NCBI RefSeq assembly: GCF_000730665.1
Contig: NZ_BBIV01000012.1
Coordinates: 1 to 64,000 of the forward strand
DNA from: Pseudomonas plecoglossicida NBRC 103162 = DSM 15088
GTDB taxonomy: Bacteria; Pseudomonadota; Gammaproteobacteria; Pseudomonadales; Pseudomonadaceae
DNA: 64,000 nt
Reading direction: 5' to 3'
In this document: one piece after another, positions 33,299 to 42,370 of the stretch
Position numbering within the stretch: position 1 is the stretch's first letter
Layout of the letters: each line of letters starts with the position of its first letter
Position numbers and translations under genes: made by a program
The notes under the pieces: model-generated
Databases searched by the model: none
What the model was told of the DNA's origin: nothing
The model's input: the letters and a program-made list of their open reading frames with translations, nothing else

Positions 33299-34633
33299 AT
33301 GACGGTAATGCGCCCTGTACCCAATCGCCAGTTGGCCGCGCTGGCGGACGATGACCCGCGAACGCACTACCAGGCCATGTTGCACGGACCCTATCCAGCA
33401 GGCCGTGGCTGGCTTGCCATTGCGTTGCGCCGTACCGAGGCGATGACTGATGACTTGCCCGATACACCTGAGGGTCTCGATCACTGGTCGGCAACCCACG
33501 CGGGCAAGGTTGCCGCAGATTACGCGGCGTACTTGAAAGCGCGGGCCGAGGGGGCACCTCGACGCTACTTTGACAACCGCGCCCAGGCGCTGTGGTTTCT
33601 GCAGCAGGTCGCACCCACCAAGCTGGTCGATGGCGCCTGGCTGCATGGCACCCTGCGGCACTGGCATGACCCGCGCTTCCATGGGCTGATCCGCACCTTT
33701 CTCGAAGAACTCGGCGACGGCGACCCGCGTTGCAACCATGTGCTGATCTACCAGCGCCTGCTCAGCCGCCTGGGGTGCGCGCAGGGCGTCCCGCTGGACC
33801 CCTCCCGCTACCTGCAGGGCGCGTTGCAACTGGCGCTGGGGCAATATTGCGACGACGTCCTGCCAGAGTTGATCGGCTACAACCTGGGCTATGAACAACC
33901 CCCGCTGCACCTGTTGATCACTACCCACGAACTTGCCGAGCTCGGCATCGACGCCCATTACTTCCAGCTGCACGTGACCATCGACAACGCCGCCAGCGGC
34001 CATGCCCGACGCTCGCTGGACAGCTTGCGCCAGCTTTTGCCCAGGCACGATGCCGATGCTTTCTATCGCCGCGTCAGGCAGGGCTACCGGCTCAATGACC
34101 TGGGGATCGATACACCGTCACTGATTGCAAGCTTCGACCTGGAAACCGAATTGTTGGCAGCGCTCGATCGCAAGCGGGTATGGGGCCAGTGCATGCATTC
34201 GGACCGTTGCCGCCTGCAGGGCCGCACCATCAACCAATGGCTTGCCGAGCCCGCAGGGATGGCGGGTTTCCTGAGGGCCCTGCAAGCGCAAGGTTGGGTG
34301 CGCAGAGGCGATGCCCCGTCGCAGAGCCGTTTCTGGGCGTTGATCGACGGCCCTGTAGCGGCCATGTTCGGCGTCTTCGATGCCTATGAAAAGCAGCTCT
34401 GGCATGACTGGATCGCCGACGGTTGGGCCGGCGTGAAGTATCGGCGCGTGCCGCCAGGGCAGTGGGAGAACGAGCTGGCGCTGGAAGCAGAGCCTGATCT
34501 TTCGCAGGCCTCGGCCGATGTGGATCGGCTGATCGTTCGCATGTGCGCAAGCCACCACGCCGAGCCGGAAGGGCTGCGCGCCACGCGCGACTTTATCCGC
34601 GCTACGGGGCTTGCCCAGGGAGGGCCACGCTGA
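33299..34633 (+). CDS. iron-containing redox enzyme (haem-oxygenase-like diiron oxidase, HDO)
   Basis: A 444-residue protein. The second half has the HDO signature: FLEELGDGDPRCNHVLIYQ (E136/E137, H147 as candidate ligands), a glutamate region THELAEL and the third-helix motif HVTIDNAASGH (H225, D229, H235). The start at 33299 has GAGG 8 bases upstream; a GTG at 33290 is an alternative. HDOs such as BesC, SznF and UndA cleave or N-oxidise amino acids and fatty acids in natural-product pathways. The ~90-residue N-terminal extension is not typical. Its stop overlaps the methyltransferase start (TGATG). Confidence 0.8.
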   Translation: MTVMRPVPNRQLAALADDDPRTHYQAMLHGPYPAGRGWLAIALRRTEAMTDDLPDTPEGLDHWSATHAGKVAADYAAYLKARAEGAPRRYFDNRAQALWFLQQVAPTKLVDGAWLHGTLRHWHDPRFHGLIRTFLEELGDGDPRCNHVLIYQRLLSRLGCAQGVPLDPSRYLQGALQLALGQYCDDVLPELIGYNLGYEQPPLHLLITTHELAELGIDAHYFQLHVTIDNAASGHARRSLDSLRQLLPRHDADAFYRRVRQGYRLNDLGIDTPSLIASFDLETELLAALDRKRVWGQCMHSDRCRLQGRTINQWLAEPAGMAGFLRALQAQGWVRRGDAPSQSRFWALIDGPVAAMFGVFDAYEKQLWHDWIADGWAGVKYRRVPPGQWENELALEAEPDLSQASADVDRLIVRMCASHHAEPEGLRATRDFIRATGLAQGGPR

Positions 34634-35586
34634 TGTTGCTTGACCAACAGCAAACCCAGGCCGACCAGGCCCTGCTGCTACTGGGGCGCCGACTGTGCGC
34701 CGATGGCTACCGTTTCACCTGCGTCACCCCGGCCACCCAGGCGCGGGTCAATGCCAGGTCCGAGGCGAAGCAAGCCCACGACCTGCGCGGCGTATTCGGC
34801 TGGAGCCGGCCGTTCTCGCCGGCATTGATCAGTGCTGACGAACTGCAGCAACTGACGGCGGCCGGCGTGCTGCAGTCGCAGGGCGACCTGCTGCGCAGCA
34901 CCGTTCGCTGGTCCAGCCTCGACGGCCTGTTGCTGATGCACTCGGCCTGGCCCACCGACGGTGCCGATGCCGTGTTCTTCGGTCCGGACAGCTATCGCTT
35001 CGCCCAGGTCATTAGCGATCACCTGCAGCACCGCACGCACCCCGTCCAGCACGCGGTGGATATCGGTTGCGGCAGCGGCATCGGCGCATTGCTGATCGCT
35101 CGCGCCGCGCCTCATGCGCAGGTCAGCGCGGTGGACATCAACCCCTTGGCCCTGCGCTATACCGCGATCAATGCAGCGCTTGCCGAGGTGGCCAACCTGT
35201 CGGTGGAGCCCAGCGACCTGCTCGACGGCATCACCGGCAACTTCGACCTGATCGTGGCCAACCCGCCGTACATGCTCGATGCCGACAAACGCACCTATCG
35301 CCACGGTGGTGGGGCTTTGGGCGCGGAACTTTCGTTGCGCATCCTGGAGCAGGCGTGCCGGCGGCTGGAGGTTGGCGGCACGCTGCTGTTGTACACCGGT
35401 GTGGCGATTGTCGAAGGCCGCGACGCGTTGCTTGAAACGGTGCGCCAGCGCCTGCAGGGCGCGGCATGGCGCTGGGTCTACCGAGAACTTGACCCCGACG
35501 TGTTCGCCGAACAACTGCTCGAACCCGGCTACCAGCAGGTCGAACGCATCGCGGCGGTTGCCCTGACCGTGACGCGCAATGGCTGA
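34633..35586 (+). CDS. class I SAM-dependent methyltransferase (HemK/RlmG-like)
   Basis: A 317-residue methyltransferase: motif I VDIGCGSGIG (142-151), acidic loop AVDINP and motif IV NPPY (210-213). NPPY marks enzymes that methylate planar nitrogens (glutamine amide, nucleobase amine), but small-molecule enzymes also have it. The first ~130 residues form a separate N-terminal domain. It is coupled to the HDO gene upstream and overlaps the ligase gene by 8 bases, so a role in the same pathway is likely. Confidence 0.85.
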   Translation: MLLDQQQTQADQALLLLGRRLCADGYRFTCVTPATQARVNARSEAKQAHDLRGVFGWSRPFSPALISADELQQLTAAGVLQSQGDLLRSTVRWSSLDGLLLMHSAWPTDGADAVFFGPDSYRFAQVISDHLQHRTHPVQHAVDIGCGSGIGALLIARAAPHAQVSAVDINPLALRYTAINAALAEVANLSVEPSDLLDGITGNFDLIVANPPYMLDADKRTYRHGGGALGAELSLRILEQACRRLEVGGTLLLYTGVAIVEGRDALLETVRQRLQGAAWRWVYRELDPDVFAEQLLEPGYQQVERIAAVALTVTRNG

Positions 35587-36730
35587 GCGCGCCGTGACCA
35601 CGGCCTGCACGTTCGGCATCGAGGAAGAATACCTGCTGGTGGACCGTGCCAGCGGCCAGGTCCAGGCCAGGCCCTCGCAAGCGGCGGCACGAAGTTGCCG
35701 CAAGGTACTGGGCGAGCATTTTGCCGAAGAGATGTTCTGCAGCCAGATCGAGCTGGTTTCACCGGTGTTCGACAACCTTCACCAGGCGCGTGGCTTCTTT
35801 GCCGAACACCGGCAGCGGCTCGACCAGGCATTGGCCGAGGAAGGGCTGGCCCTGTATTGCGCCGCCAGCCACCCCAGTGCGCAGTGGCGACGTCAGCAAG
35901 CGCGAAGCTCGGCCCATTACCGCCAGTTGTTCGACGACTACCAGGCTGTGGCCCAGCGCAGCCTGCTGTCGGGTTTGCACGTGCACGTTGGCGTGCCCGC
36001 CGGTTGCGACCGCATGCAGCTGATCAATCGCCTGCTGTACTGGCTGCCGTTGTTGCTGGTGCTCAGCACCTCCTCGCCACTGTGGTGCGGCCACGCCACG
36101 GGCTACCGCAGCTATCGCCGGGTGGTCTGTGGCGAGTGGCCGCACATGGGGCTGCCCGAGCCGCTACCGGACTGGAATGCCTACCAGCGCTATCGTGCAC
36201 TGCTGCAGCGCACCGGCGCGCTGGCCATGGATGGTGACTTCTGGTGGGCCGTGCGCCCGTCACGGCGCTTGCCGACCGTGGAGCTGCGCATCTGCGATGC
36301 CTGCCCGCGGCTGGAGGACGGGCTGGCCATTGCCGGGCTGTTCCGCCACCTGGTCGAGCAGACGCTGTACGCCCGCGACGAACTGCGCCCGATGAGCCGA
36401 GAACTGCGCTGGGTCACCCAGGAAAACTACTGGCGCGCGTGCCGCCATGGGCGACAGGGCACCTTCCTTGGCGTGCACGACGAGCAACCGGTGGATGCCT
36501 CAGGTTGGCTGGCGCAGCTACAGGCGCTGCTGCCGCCCGACACCGTCGATGCCGAGCGCTCGTTCATGCAGGCCGCGCAAGTCTTGCAGGAAGGCACCAG
36601 TGCCGAGCGCCAGCTTGCCTGTTTCAGCCAGGCCCGTGGGCAAGGGGTCGACGTGCGTGGGGCATTGCGCGCCGTGGTCGAACAGGTGTTGCTGGATTCA
36701 GGCCACTCATCGATCACGCCGGCCCGCTGA
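35579..36730 (+). CDS. carboxylate-amine ligase (YbdK/GCS2 family)
   Basis: A 383-residue member of the glutamate-cysteine ligase 2 family with GIEEEYLLVD (13-22), GLHVHVGVP (132-140) and VELRICDACP, the ATP- and substrate-binding motifs. These enzymes join an amino acid carboxylate to an amine at the cost of ATP. Stand-alone YbdK proteins have weak gamma-glutamylcysteine activity, and related enzymes build peptide-like metabolites. With the HDO and methyltransferase it forms a three-gene operon whose product is not known to me. Confidence 0.85.
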   Translation: MAERAVTTACTFGIEEEYLLVDRASGQVQARPSQAAARSCRKVLGEHFAEEMFCSQIELVSPVFDNLHQARGFFAEHRQRLDQALAEEGLALYCAASHPSAQWRRQQARSSAHYRQLFDDYQAVAQRSLLSGLHVHVGVPAGCDRMQLINRLLYWLPLLLVLSTSSPLWCGHATGYRSYRRVVCGEWPHMGLPEPLPDWNAYQRYRALLQRTGALAMDGDFWWAVRPSRRLPTVELRICDACPRLEDGLAIAGLFRHLVEQTLYARDELRPMSRELRWVTQENYWRACRHGRQGTFLGVHDEQPVDASGWLAQLQALLPPDTVDAERSFMQAAQVLQEGTSAERQLACFSQARGQGVDVRGALRAVVEQVLLDSGHSSITPAR

Positions 36731-36733
36731 GGT

Positions 36734-38173
36734 TCAGTGGGCAGAGCCGTTGTCCAGCTCGAAGTCCACTGTGAGCCGGCCAGGCTCCAACGCCATGTCC
36801 TGTGAGCGACAGAGCCACAGGTACACCAACGCCGAAACCGCGAGACCTATGGGCATGCTGATGTCCGCACCTCCTAGCAGCTCGGCCACATAGCCGGTGT
36901 ACAGCCCTGTGTTGGAGAAGGGCAGCATGGCCACGAAGCCCACCAGGTAGGCGCCGATACCCCTCCAGTTCCAGCGTCCGTAGATGCCGTTGGGGTTGAA
37001 GATTTCCGGGATCGAGTATTTGCCGTGTCGGACCGCGTAGAAGTCCACGAGGTTGATCGCAGTCCATGGCGTGAACAGATACAGCAGTACCGCCAGGAAA
37101 TCACCGAACTCTTTCACGAAGTTGTCATTCGCCAGCAAGGCCAGCAGCATGGCCGCACTGCCTACCACCAGCATGGCCATGATGCGTTTGAACAGTGTCG
37201 AGGTTTGCGTCTTCAGCGTGTCGATGATGCTGAGCAGGGTGATGGAGGCCCCGTAGAAGTTCTGCGCGGCACTGGTAATCAGAATGAGCACCGAGACCAC
37301 CACCAGCGTTTTGCCAAAGCCTGCGAACACCATGTCGCCCACCATGATCAGGCCGGCTGCCAGGTTTTGCCCGGGGCTCAGGGCGGCGGCCGCCGCGCCG
37401 ATCAGCATCATCCATACGCCGCCGATCATGGCGCCCAGATAGGTCCACCAGAACGAAGCACGCACACTGACATCGGCCGGCAGATACCGTGAATAGTCGG
37501 ACACATAGATCGCCCAACTGAGCTGGTAGGCGGCTGCAACGAAGAACTGCACGAGAAACGCATTCAGGTTGAAATCATTCAATGCGAGCTGGCGTGCGGG
37601 CAACTCCATGAAGGCGACCAGGCCAACGGTCAGCACCAGCATCATTGCCACCATCACGAAGGCAAGCCCGCGCTGCACTTTATGGAAAGAGTTGTAGCCC
37701 ACGATGGCCATGAATATCGCCAGCAGCGAGAACGCCATGGCCGAACCCGTTTGCGAAACGCCAATGAGTTCATGCAAGGTCTGGCCGACCAGCAACTGAT
37801 TGAATGCGTTGTAGCCAATGTAGGTGACAATCGCCACCAGATACACCAGCAAGGCCCCTATGTAACCGAACTGCGGTCGCGACTGTATCAGCTGCGGCAA
37901 GCCCATCTGCGGGCCCTGGGTGGAATGCCCGGCCATGAACAGGGTGCCGAACGCGCACCCCAGTATGATGGCGATAGCGGACCAGATCAGGTTCGCGCCC
38001 ATGCCGATGCCGATGATCCCTACGGCGAGCGTCGTCAGTTGCGCACCGCCGCAGAACCAGATCGGCCACAGGTGCCACGCCTTGCCGTGACGCTCGGACA
38101 GGGGAACATGATCGATGGAGCGTACTTCGAAGTTGAAGCGTCCAGCCGGTGAGGCATTTTCTTTATCAAGCAT
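36734..38173 (-). CDS. NCS1-family permease (purine/cytosine/allantoin type)
   Basis: A 479-residue membrane protein with about 12 hydrophobic segments and the NCS1 hallmarks FCGGAQLTTLAVGI in the first segment, STQGPQMGLPQLIQSR and the later LSWAIYVSDYSRYLP. NCS1 proteins import nucleobases, hydantoins, allantoin or related compounds with a cation. It lies downstream of the amidase gene on the same strand (134-base gap), suggesting that it imports the amide. Confidence 0.88.
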   Translation of the reverse strand: MLDKENASPAGRFNFEVRSIDHVPLSERHGKAWHLWPIWFCGGAQLTTLAVGIIGIGMGANLIWSAIAIILGCAFGTLFMAGHSTQGPQMGLPQLIQSRPQFGYIGALLVYLVAIVTYIGYNAFNQLLVGQTLHELIGVSQTGSAMAFSLLAIFMAIVGYNSFHKVQRGLAFVMVAMMLVLTVGLVAFMELPARQLALNDFNLNAFLVQFFVAAAYQLSWAIYVSDYSRYLPADVSVRASFWWTYLGAMIGGVWMMLIGAAAAALSPGQNLAAGLIMVGDMVFAGFGKTLVVVSVLILITSAAQNFYGASITLLSIIDTLKTQTSTLFKRIMAMLVVGSAAMLLALLANDNFVKEFGDFLAVLLYLFTPWTAINLVDFYAVRHGKYSIPEIFNPNGIYGRWNWRGIGAYLVGFVAMLPFSNTGLYTGYVAELLGGADISMPIGLAVSALVYLWLCRSQDMALEPGRLTVDFELDNGSAH

Positions 38174-38307
38174 GATTACAGTACCTGTAGTTATTGTTTA
38201 GTACATGTGTCAGGCAGAAAAGCAATTGAATGGATTTCACAAAATCCAGGCGCAGCGATCCGTCAAAGAGACAACCGGGTTGCCTCTTTGCAGCGCTTTT
38301 TATGGGT

Positions 38308-39720
38308 TCAACGTTTCAGGGTGAAACTGCTTTCTATTTCGCTTGCCAGTCTCAGAATGGTTTCCTCATCGCCGAACCTGCCGACCAGTTGCAAGCCGAT
38401 GGGAAGCCCGTCTTGCATGATGCCGATGGGCACGCTGATCGCGGGTTGCCCGGTGAGGTTGAAGACCTCCGTGAAGGGCGAGAAGGCATAGGCATTGTCG
38501 TACCAGACCTGCAGCTCCTGCGCTTTCGCCGCCGTGAAGCCGCCAATGAGTGGCGGGGGGAGGGCAACGGTCGGGGTGATGAGCACGTCGATGTCATTGA
38601 ACAATGCCGCCATGGTGCGGGAGACGCGGTTCTGCACCTGCCTGGCGTTGTAGACATCCAGTGCCGAACGCGCCTTCGAGGCCTCGTACATGGCGTAGGT
38701 GACCCACTCGACATCGGTCTTGTGCAATGGCCGCCCAAGATCCAGCGCCCGTTGGCTCATCAACGCCTCGATCTCCAATTGCCAGAACACGGCTGCAGCG
38801 TCGCCGGCGCCGGTGATGTCGGGCCAGGTGAAGTCTTGCAGTCGATGCCCGTCCGAACCGAGCAGATCGACCACGCCAAGTACAGCCCTGGCGATGGCGT
38901 CATCGATGTCGGTGCCGTCGGGCCGGGCGCAACTGAAGGCGATTTTCAGTGGCGCGGATCTGCTCTTCAGGCTTTCCAGCCATGAGGCCGGACCAGGCGG
39001 CGCTGCGTAAGGGGAGCCGGCCTCGAAGCCTGCCAGTACGTCGAGCATCAGGGCCGTGTCGCGAACCGTTCGGGTGAGCACGTGCTCGCAGTCCAACCCG
39101 CCGACGAACTCCCCGACATGCGGGCCTACCGGGTTGCGCCCCCGTGTGGGTTTCAATCCCACCACGCCGCAGACCGCCGCCGGTACCCGGATCGATCCAC
39201 CGCAATCGGTGCCATGGGCAATGGGCACCATGCCGGCAGCCACCGCGCAGGCAGAGCCACCACTGGACCCACCTGATGCGTACCGAGGGTTTCGCGGATT
39301 TCGGCACGGGCCGAAATATTCAGGCTCGGTCACGAAGTCGCCGGCGAACTCGGGCGTCTTGGTTTTTCCCAGCACGACGGCGCCGGCTTCACGCAGGCGT
39401 CGGACGAACTCACTGTCGCGCGTCGCTGCAGGTACGTCCTTGTACAGGCGCGAACCATGGCGGGTAGGGAATCCGCGCACGTCGATATTGGTGTCCTTGA
39501 TCAACACCGGCAGCCCCGCCAACGCACCGCCTTTGGGCTGCACCGCAGCCTGTCGCGCCCCCTCGACATCGACCGAGACCAACGCCCCGAGCTGCGCATC
39601 CTGCGCTTCGATTTCGGCAATGGCCAGCTCCACCAGGTCCAGGGATGTGACCTGGCCTGTGTCGATCAACGTTTTCAGGCTGACTGCATCATTGTTCTTG
39701 TATTCATCACGCGTCATCAC
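38308..39720 (-). CDS. amidase (amidase-signature family)
   Basis: A 470-residue amidase-signature enzyme. The Ser-cisSer-Lys triad is K75 (LIKDTN), S152/S153 in GGSSGGSA and the nucleophile S176 in DCGGSIRVPA. Length is normal. The start overlaps the regulator gene by 4 bases (39717-39720), so the two form an operon. It hydrolyses a carboxamide, possibly of the compound imported by the NCS1 permease. The substrate cannot be told from sequence. Confidence 0.9.
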   Translation of the reverse strand: MMTRDEYKNNDAVSLKTLIDTGQVTSLDLVELAIAEIEAQDAQLGALVSVDVEGARQAAVQPKGGALAGLPVLIKDTNIDVRGFPTRHGSRLYKDVPAATRDSEFVRRLREAGAVVLGKTKTPEFAGDFVTEPEYFGPCRNPRNPRYASGGSSGGSACAVAAGMVPIAHGTDCGGSIRVPAAVCGVVGLKPTRGRNPVGPHVGEFVGGLDCEHVLTRTVRDTALMLDVLAGFEAGSPYAAPPGPASWLESLKSRSAPLKIAFSCARPDGTDIDDAIARAVLGVVDLLGSDGHRLQDFTWPDITGAGDAAAVFWQLEIEALMSQRALDLGRPLHKTDVEWVTYAMYEASKARSALDVYNARQVQNRVSRTMAALFNDIDVLITPTVALPPPLIGGFTAAKAQELQVWYDNAYAFSPFTEVFNLTGQPAISVPIGIMQDGLPIGLQLVGRFGDEETILRLASEIESSFTLKR

Positions 39721-40310
39721 TGCACCTTCAGGTTGTAGCCAAGCAGGTTGTTGAGGAATTCATAAGCCAGTTGTCGTGATTCGCGGATGGTTTCCTCCGT
39801 CGGGTCTACCGCTGCCCGCAGCCAGATGCCGTCGATGAACACCGCAATCATGCGGGCCTTCGAGCGAGCAGTGGGCTCGTCCATGGTTTTTGCCAGGGCA
39901 TGGAACAACAGCGAGTGGCTGCGCCGCGCCACGATGTTCTGAATCCGCTGGAATTGTGCGTGCTGCGGGACCTGCGCCCAGAAGGCCAGCCAGGCCGAGA
40001 CGTTTTCGCGGGTGAGGTTCAGCGCGCTGACGTTGCCGAGCACGAAGGCCTGGACGCGCTCGTCGGGCGTCTGGGAGGCTCGCAGGTGGTTGAAGATCTC
40101 GGCGTTGATGCGCTTGTTCAGTTCGCGCAGCGTGGCCTCGAGCAGCGCGTTCTTGTCGGAAAAGTAGTGGTGCACGATGCCATTGGACATCCCGGAGCGT
40201 GCGCTGACCTGAGCCATGCTGGTGCCCGCCAGGCCCTGCTCGCCGATCAGGCTCAGCGTGGCCTCGACCAGCTGCTTCTTGCGGATTTCCTGCATTCCTA
40301 CCTTTGGCAT
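39717..40310 (-). CDS. BetI-like TetR-family repressor
   Basis: A 197-residue TetR-family protein with the N-terminal start MPKVGMQEIRKKQLVEATL and helix-turn-helix MAQVSARSGMSNGIVHHYFSDK, which is the BetI arrangement, and exactly the length of BetI. It lacks any bet genes nearby, so it is probably a paralogue controlling the amidase and permease. A BetI-type box lies directly upstream (40328-40343), which suggests autorepression. Confidence 0.85.
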   Translation of the reverse strand: MPKVGMQEIRKKQLVEATLSLIGEQGLAGTSMAQVSARSGMSNGIVHHYFSDKNALLEATLRELNKRINAEIFNHLRASQTPDERVQAFVLGNVSALNLTRENVSAWLAFWAQVPQHAQFQRIQNIVARRSHSLLFHALAKTMDEPTARSKARMIAVFIDGIWLRAAVDPTEETIRESRQLAYEFLNNLLGYNLKVQ

Positions 40311-40327
40311 GGCGCTGTTCCTTTTTT

Positions 40328-40343
40328 CATTGGTCGCTCAATG
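40328..40343. promoter_or_regulatory. BetI-type operator box
   Basis: CATTGGTCGCTCAATG, with arms CATTG and CAATG. The core ATTGGTCGCTCAAT differs at two positions from the E. coli bet operator core ATTGGACGTTCAAT as I remember it. It lies 18-33 bases upstream of the BetI-like start. Confidence 0.6.
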
Positions 40344-40531
40344 AAAAAAAATTAGCATCCACTTTCAGGCCGGAGCAAGGAAAAAAACCAGTGCCTGACC
40401 AAGTGACAGGGAGATGGCGGTCACGCCTAAATGCAGGTCGTTTTCATGAAGCCATCACGACCTGGACCACGAATATCGCAACCAAGCGGCCGTGCAGGCA
40501 AAACTTTCATGAGTCGCCTTGAGTCTTTCAG

Positions 40532-40544
40532 TTAGTCAGACTAA
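40532..40544. promoter_or_regulatory. TTAGTCAGACTAA palindrome
   Basis: Arms TTAGTC and GACTAA form a perfect palindrome around one base, 25-30 bases upstream of a small gene. It could be a regulator site or part of its promoter; TAATACTAAT directly after it resembles an extended -10. No regulator can be assigned. Confidence 0.35.
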
Positions 40545-40568
40545 TACTAATTGACTGCCGGAAGAGGG

Positions 40569-40802
40569 ATGATCATGCAGACGCGTTTCGTGGTGGTACC
40601 CGCCGTACCTCTCCAGAAAGAGATTTTTCCTCGTCGTGCCGGTTTCCCCAGCGCCCTGGGGGAGGGCTACGACCTGTACGACACGCAGGACAAGGTGCGG
40701 TTGAGCCTGAACTACTCCACGCGCGCCGAGGCTGAGTTCGACTGTGCACACCGCAATGGCTGTCAGGGTACGAATACGTCGAGCGTTGTCGGCGCTGGTT
40801 GA
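40569..40802 (+). CDS. small hypothetical protein
   Basis: 77 residues from the ATG at 40569, or 75 from the one at 40575, with GAAGAGGG just upstream. I do not recognise it. It has an N-terminal hydrophobic strand (TRFVVVPAVPL), no clear signal peptide and a serine/glycine C-terminus. Codon use is normal for the genome. It stands alone between the BetI-like block and a broken sensor kinase. Confidence 0.5.
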   Translation: MIMQTRFVVVPAVPLQKEIFPRRAGFPSALGEGYDLYDTQDKVRLSLNYSTRAEAEFDCAHRNGCQGTNTSSVVGAG

Positions 40803-40867
40803 ACAGTCCCCATTCACCGTTTGAGCCCTGTTTCCGCGTAGCCATCCTTGTCCAGGGCATTGATTGA

Positions 40868-42019
40868 CGCGTTGTCCGGGCTGCGCTGGGCCAGGCGGGG
40901 CGCCACCGGGTCGGGCCCCCCTATGAAAGCAAGCTGGCTTTCCAGGTGTGGGGGCAGGGGGGGGAGGTGCTGGTGCACACACCCAGTGCACCGGTCATCG
41001 ACCCGCCGCCCACCGCGCCCGGGTTTCACGATTTTGCCAACGGCGACAAACAGTGGCGTGGCTTCGTCCTGCCCGTGCCCGACAAGCACTGGGTGATCTG
41101 GGTCGGTGAGCGTGATGATGTGCGCTTCGACCTGATCGACCGGATCGTGCGGCATACTTTGTTCCCGTTCCTGATCGGTAGCCTGGCCTTGGCATTGCTG
41201 GTCTGGGCCGCTATCGGCTGGGGGCTGCGCCCGTTGCAGAACATGGCCGACGTGATCCGCGGGCGGCACGCCGACTCCCTGGAACCCCTGCAGCTGGTGC
41301 CCTTGCCGGCGGAGCTCGAACCCATGCAGGCAGCCATCAACCGCCTGCTGGCGCAGATCGAGGACCTGCTGCACCGCGAGCACCGTTTCATTGCCGATGC
41401 CGCCCATGAGATGCGCACCCTGCTGGCCATCCTGCGCCTGCATGCACAGAATGCCCAGGCGGCCATTCACGACGCCGAAAGGCAGAAGGCCCTGGGCTAC
41501 CTGATCGGGGGCGTCGATCGACTCACTCGCGTGGTCAATCAGCTGCTGACCCTGGCGCGGGTACAGCCGCGATTTGGCCAGGTTGGCGGAGCCGAGGTGG
41601 TGACCGAGACGCTGGCCGAGCTGACCCCGTGGATACTCGATCACGGCCTGGAGCCGTCGCTGGAGATCGGCGAGGGCGATCATCACCTGACGGTCGATGC
41701 CGGTGCGCTGGCCATTGCGCTGCAGAACCTGATTTCCAATGCAGTGGAGCATTCACCCAGTGGTGGGCGCATAACCGTCTCGCTCAAGCGCCTGGACAAG
41801 CGCTTCGAACTGGTGGTTGAGGACGAAGGGCCGGGCATCGAGGACGCTACCCTCAGCCGTGTGTTCGAGCGCTTCTACAGCCGCAACAACCCCAACGGGG
41901 CAGGGCTCGGGCTTGCCATCGTGGCAGCGATCATGGGCCGGATGGGCGGGCAGGTGCGCCTGGGTAATCGGTCCGGTGGTGGGTTGTCGGCGACGTTGTC
42001 GATGCCGTTGCCGGGGTGA
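40868..42019 (+). pseudogene. 5'-truncated sensor histidine kinase (QseC/PmrB type)
   Basis: The frame opens after a stop at 40865 and has no start codon until a GTG at 40946. From there it encodes the end of a periplasmic domain, one transmembrane segment (about 72-94), HAMP, the H-box HEMRTLLA with H154, and a complete ATPase part (ENLISNAVEHSP-like N-box, DEGPGI, GAGLGLAIV). The first transmembrane helix and most of the sensor domain are missing, and there is no response regulator beside it. The usual H-box proline is leucine. It is probably non-functional, though a shortened kinase cannot be excluded. Confidence 0.65.
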
Positions 42020-42370
42020 GCATCGGGGCGCCTGGGCTCGAGTGATGGGCCAACCAGGCAACAACACTGTCAGGGTGATCCAGCAATGACCACGGACGCC
42101 CTCATGTGTCACCTGATCAAGCACGGCCGGATCGCGCCGTATCTCCCCCCGCGCCATGGCTTCCTTGCTGGGGCAGGGGTTGCGCAGTGTGATTTGCTCG
42201 GTATTGGAGGACATGCTAGGGCAACTGGAACAGCCAGCCTTGCTCGACAGCCGGGTTGGGATGGCTGTCGGTTGCCTGCGTCCTTCGGCACTCGACTGAC
42301 AGAGCGTCCAAGTAGAACCCTTGAAAAGGCGATTTATGACGCCTGGGTTGTTTGTCTGTATTCGTCAAAC
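42020..42370. other. 351-base gap with no gene that I can support
   Basis: Open frames exist on both strands (for example 42086-42424 plus and 41753-42214 minus), but none has a convincing start or recognisable protein, and the minus frame runs deep into the kinase gene. The composition changes from GC-rich to AT-rich near 42350, at the edge of the low-GC gene pair. Confidence 0.6.

Noticed and set aside
41753..42214. Minus-strand frame beginning MSSNTEQITLRNPCPSKEA
   Set aside because: The start looks protein-like, but no family is recognised and most of the frame is antisense to the kinase. It could be a remnant, but I cannot support it.
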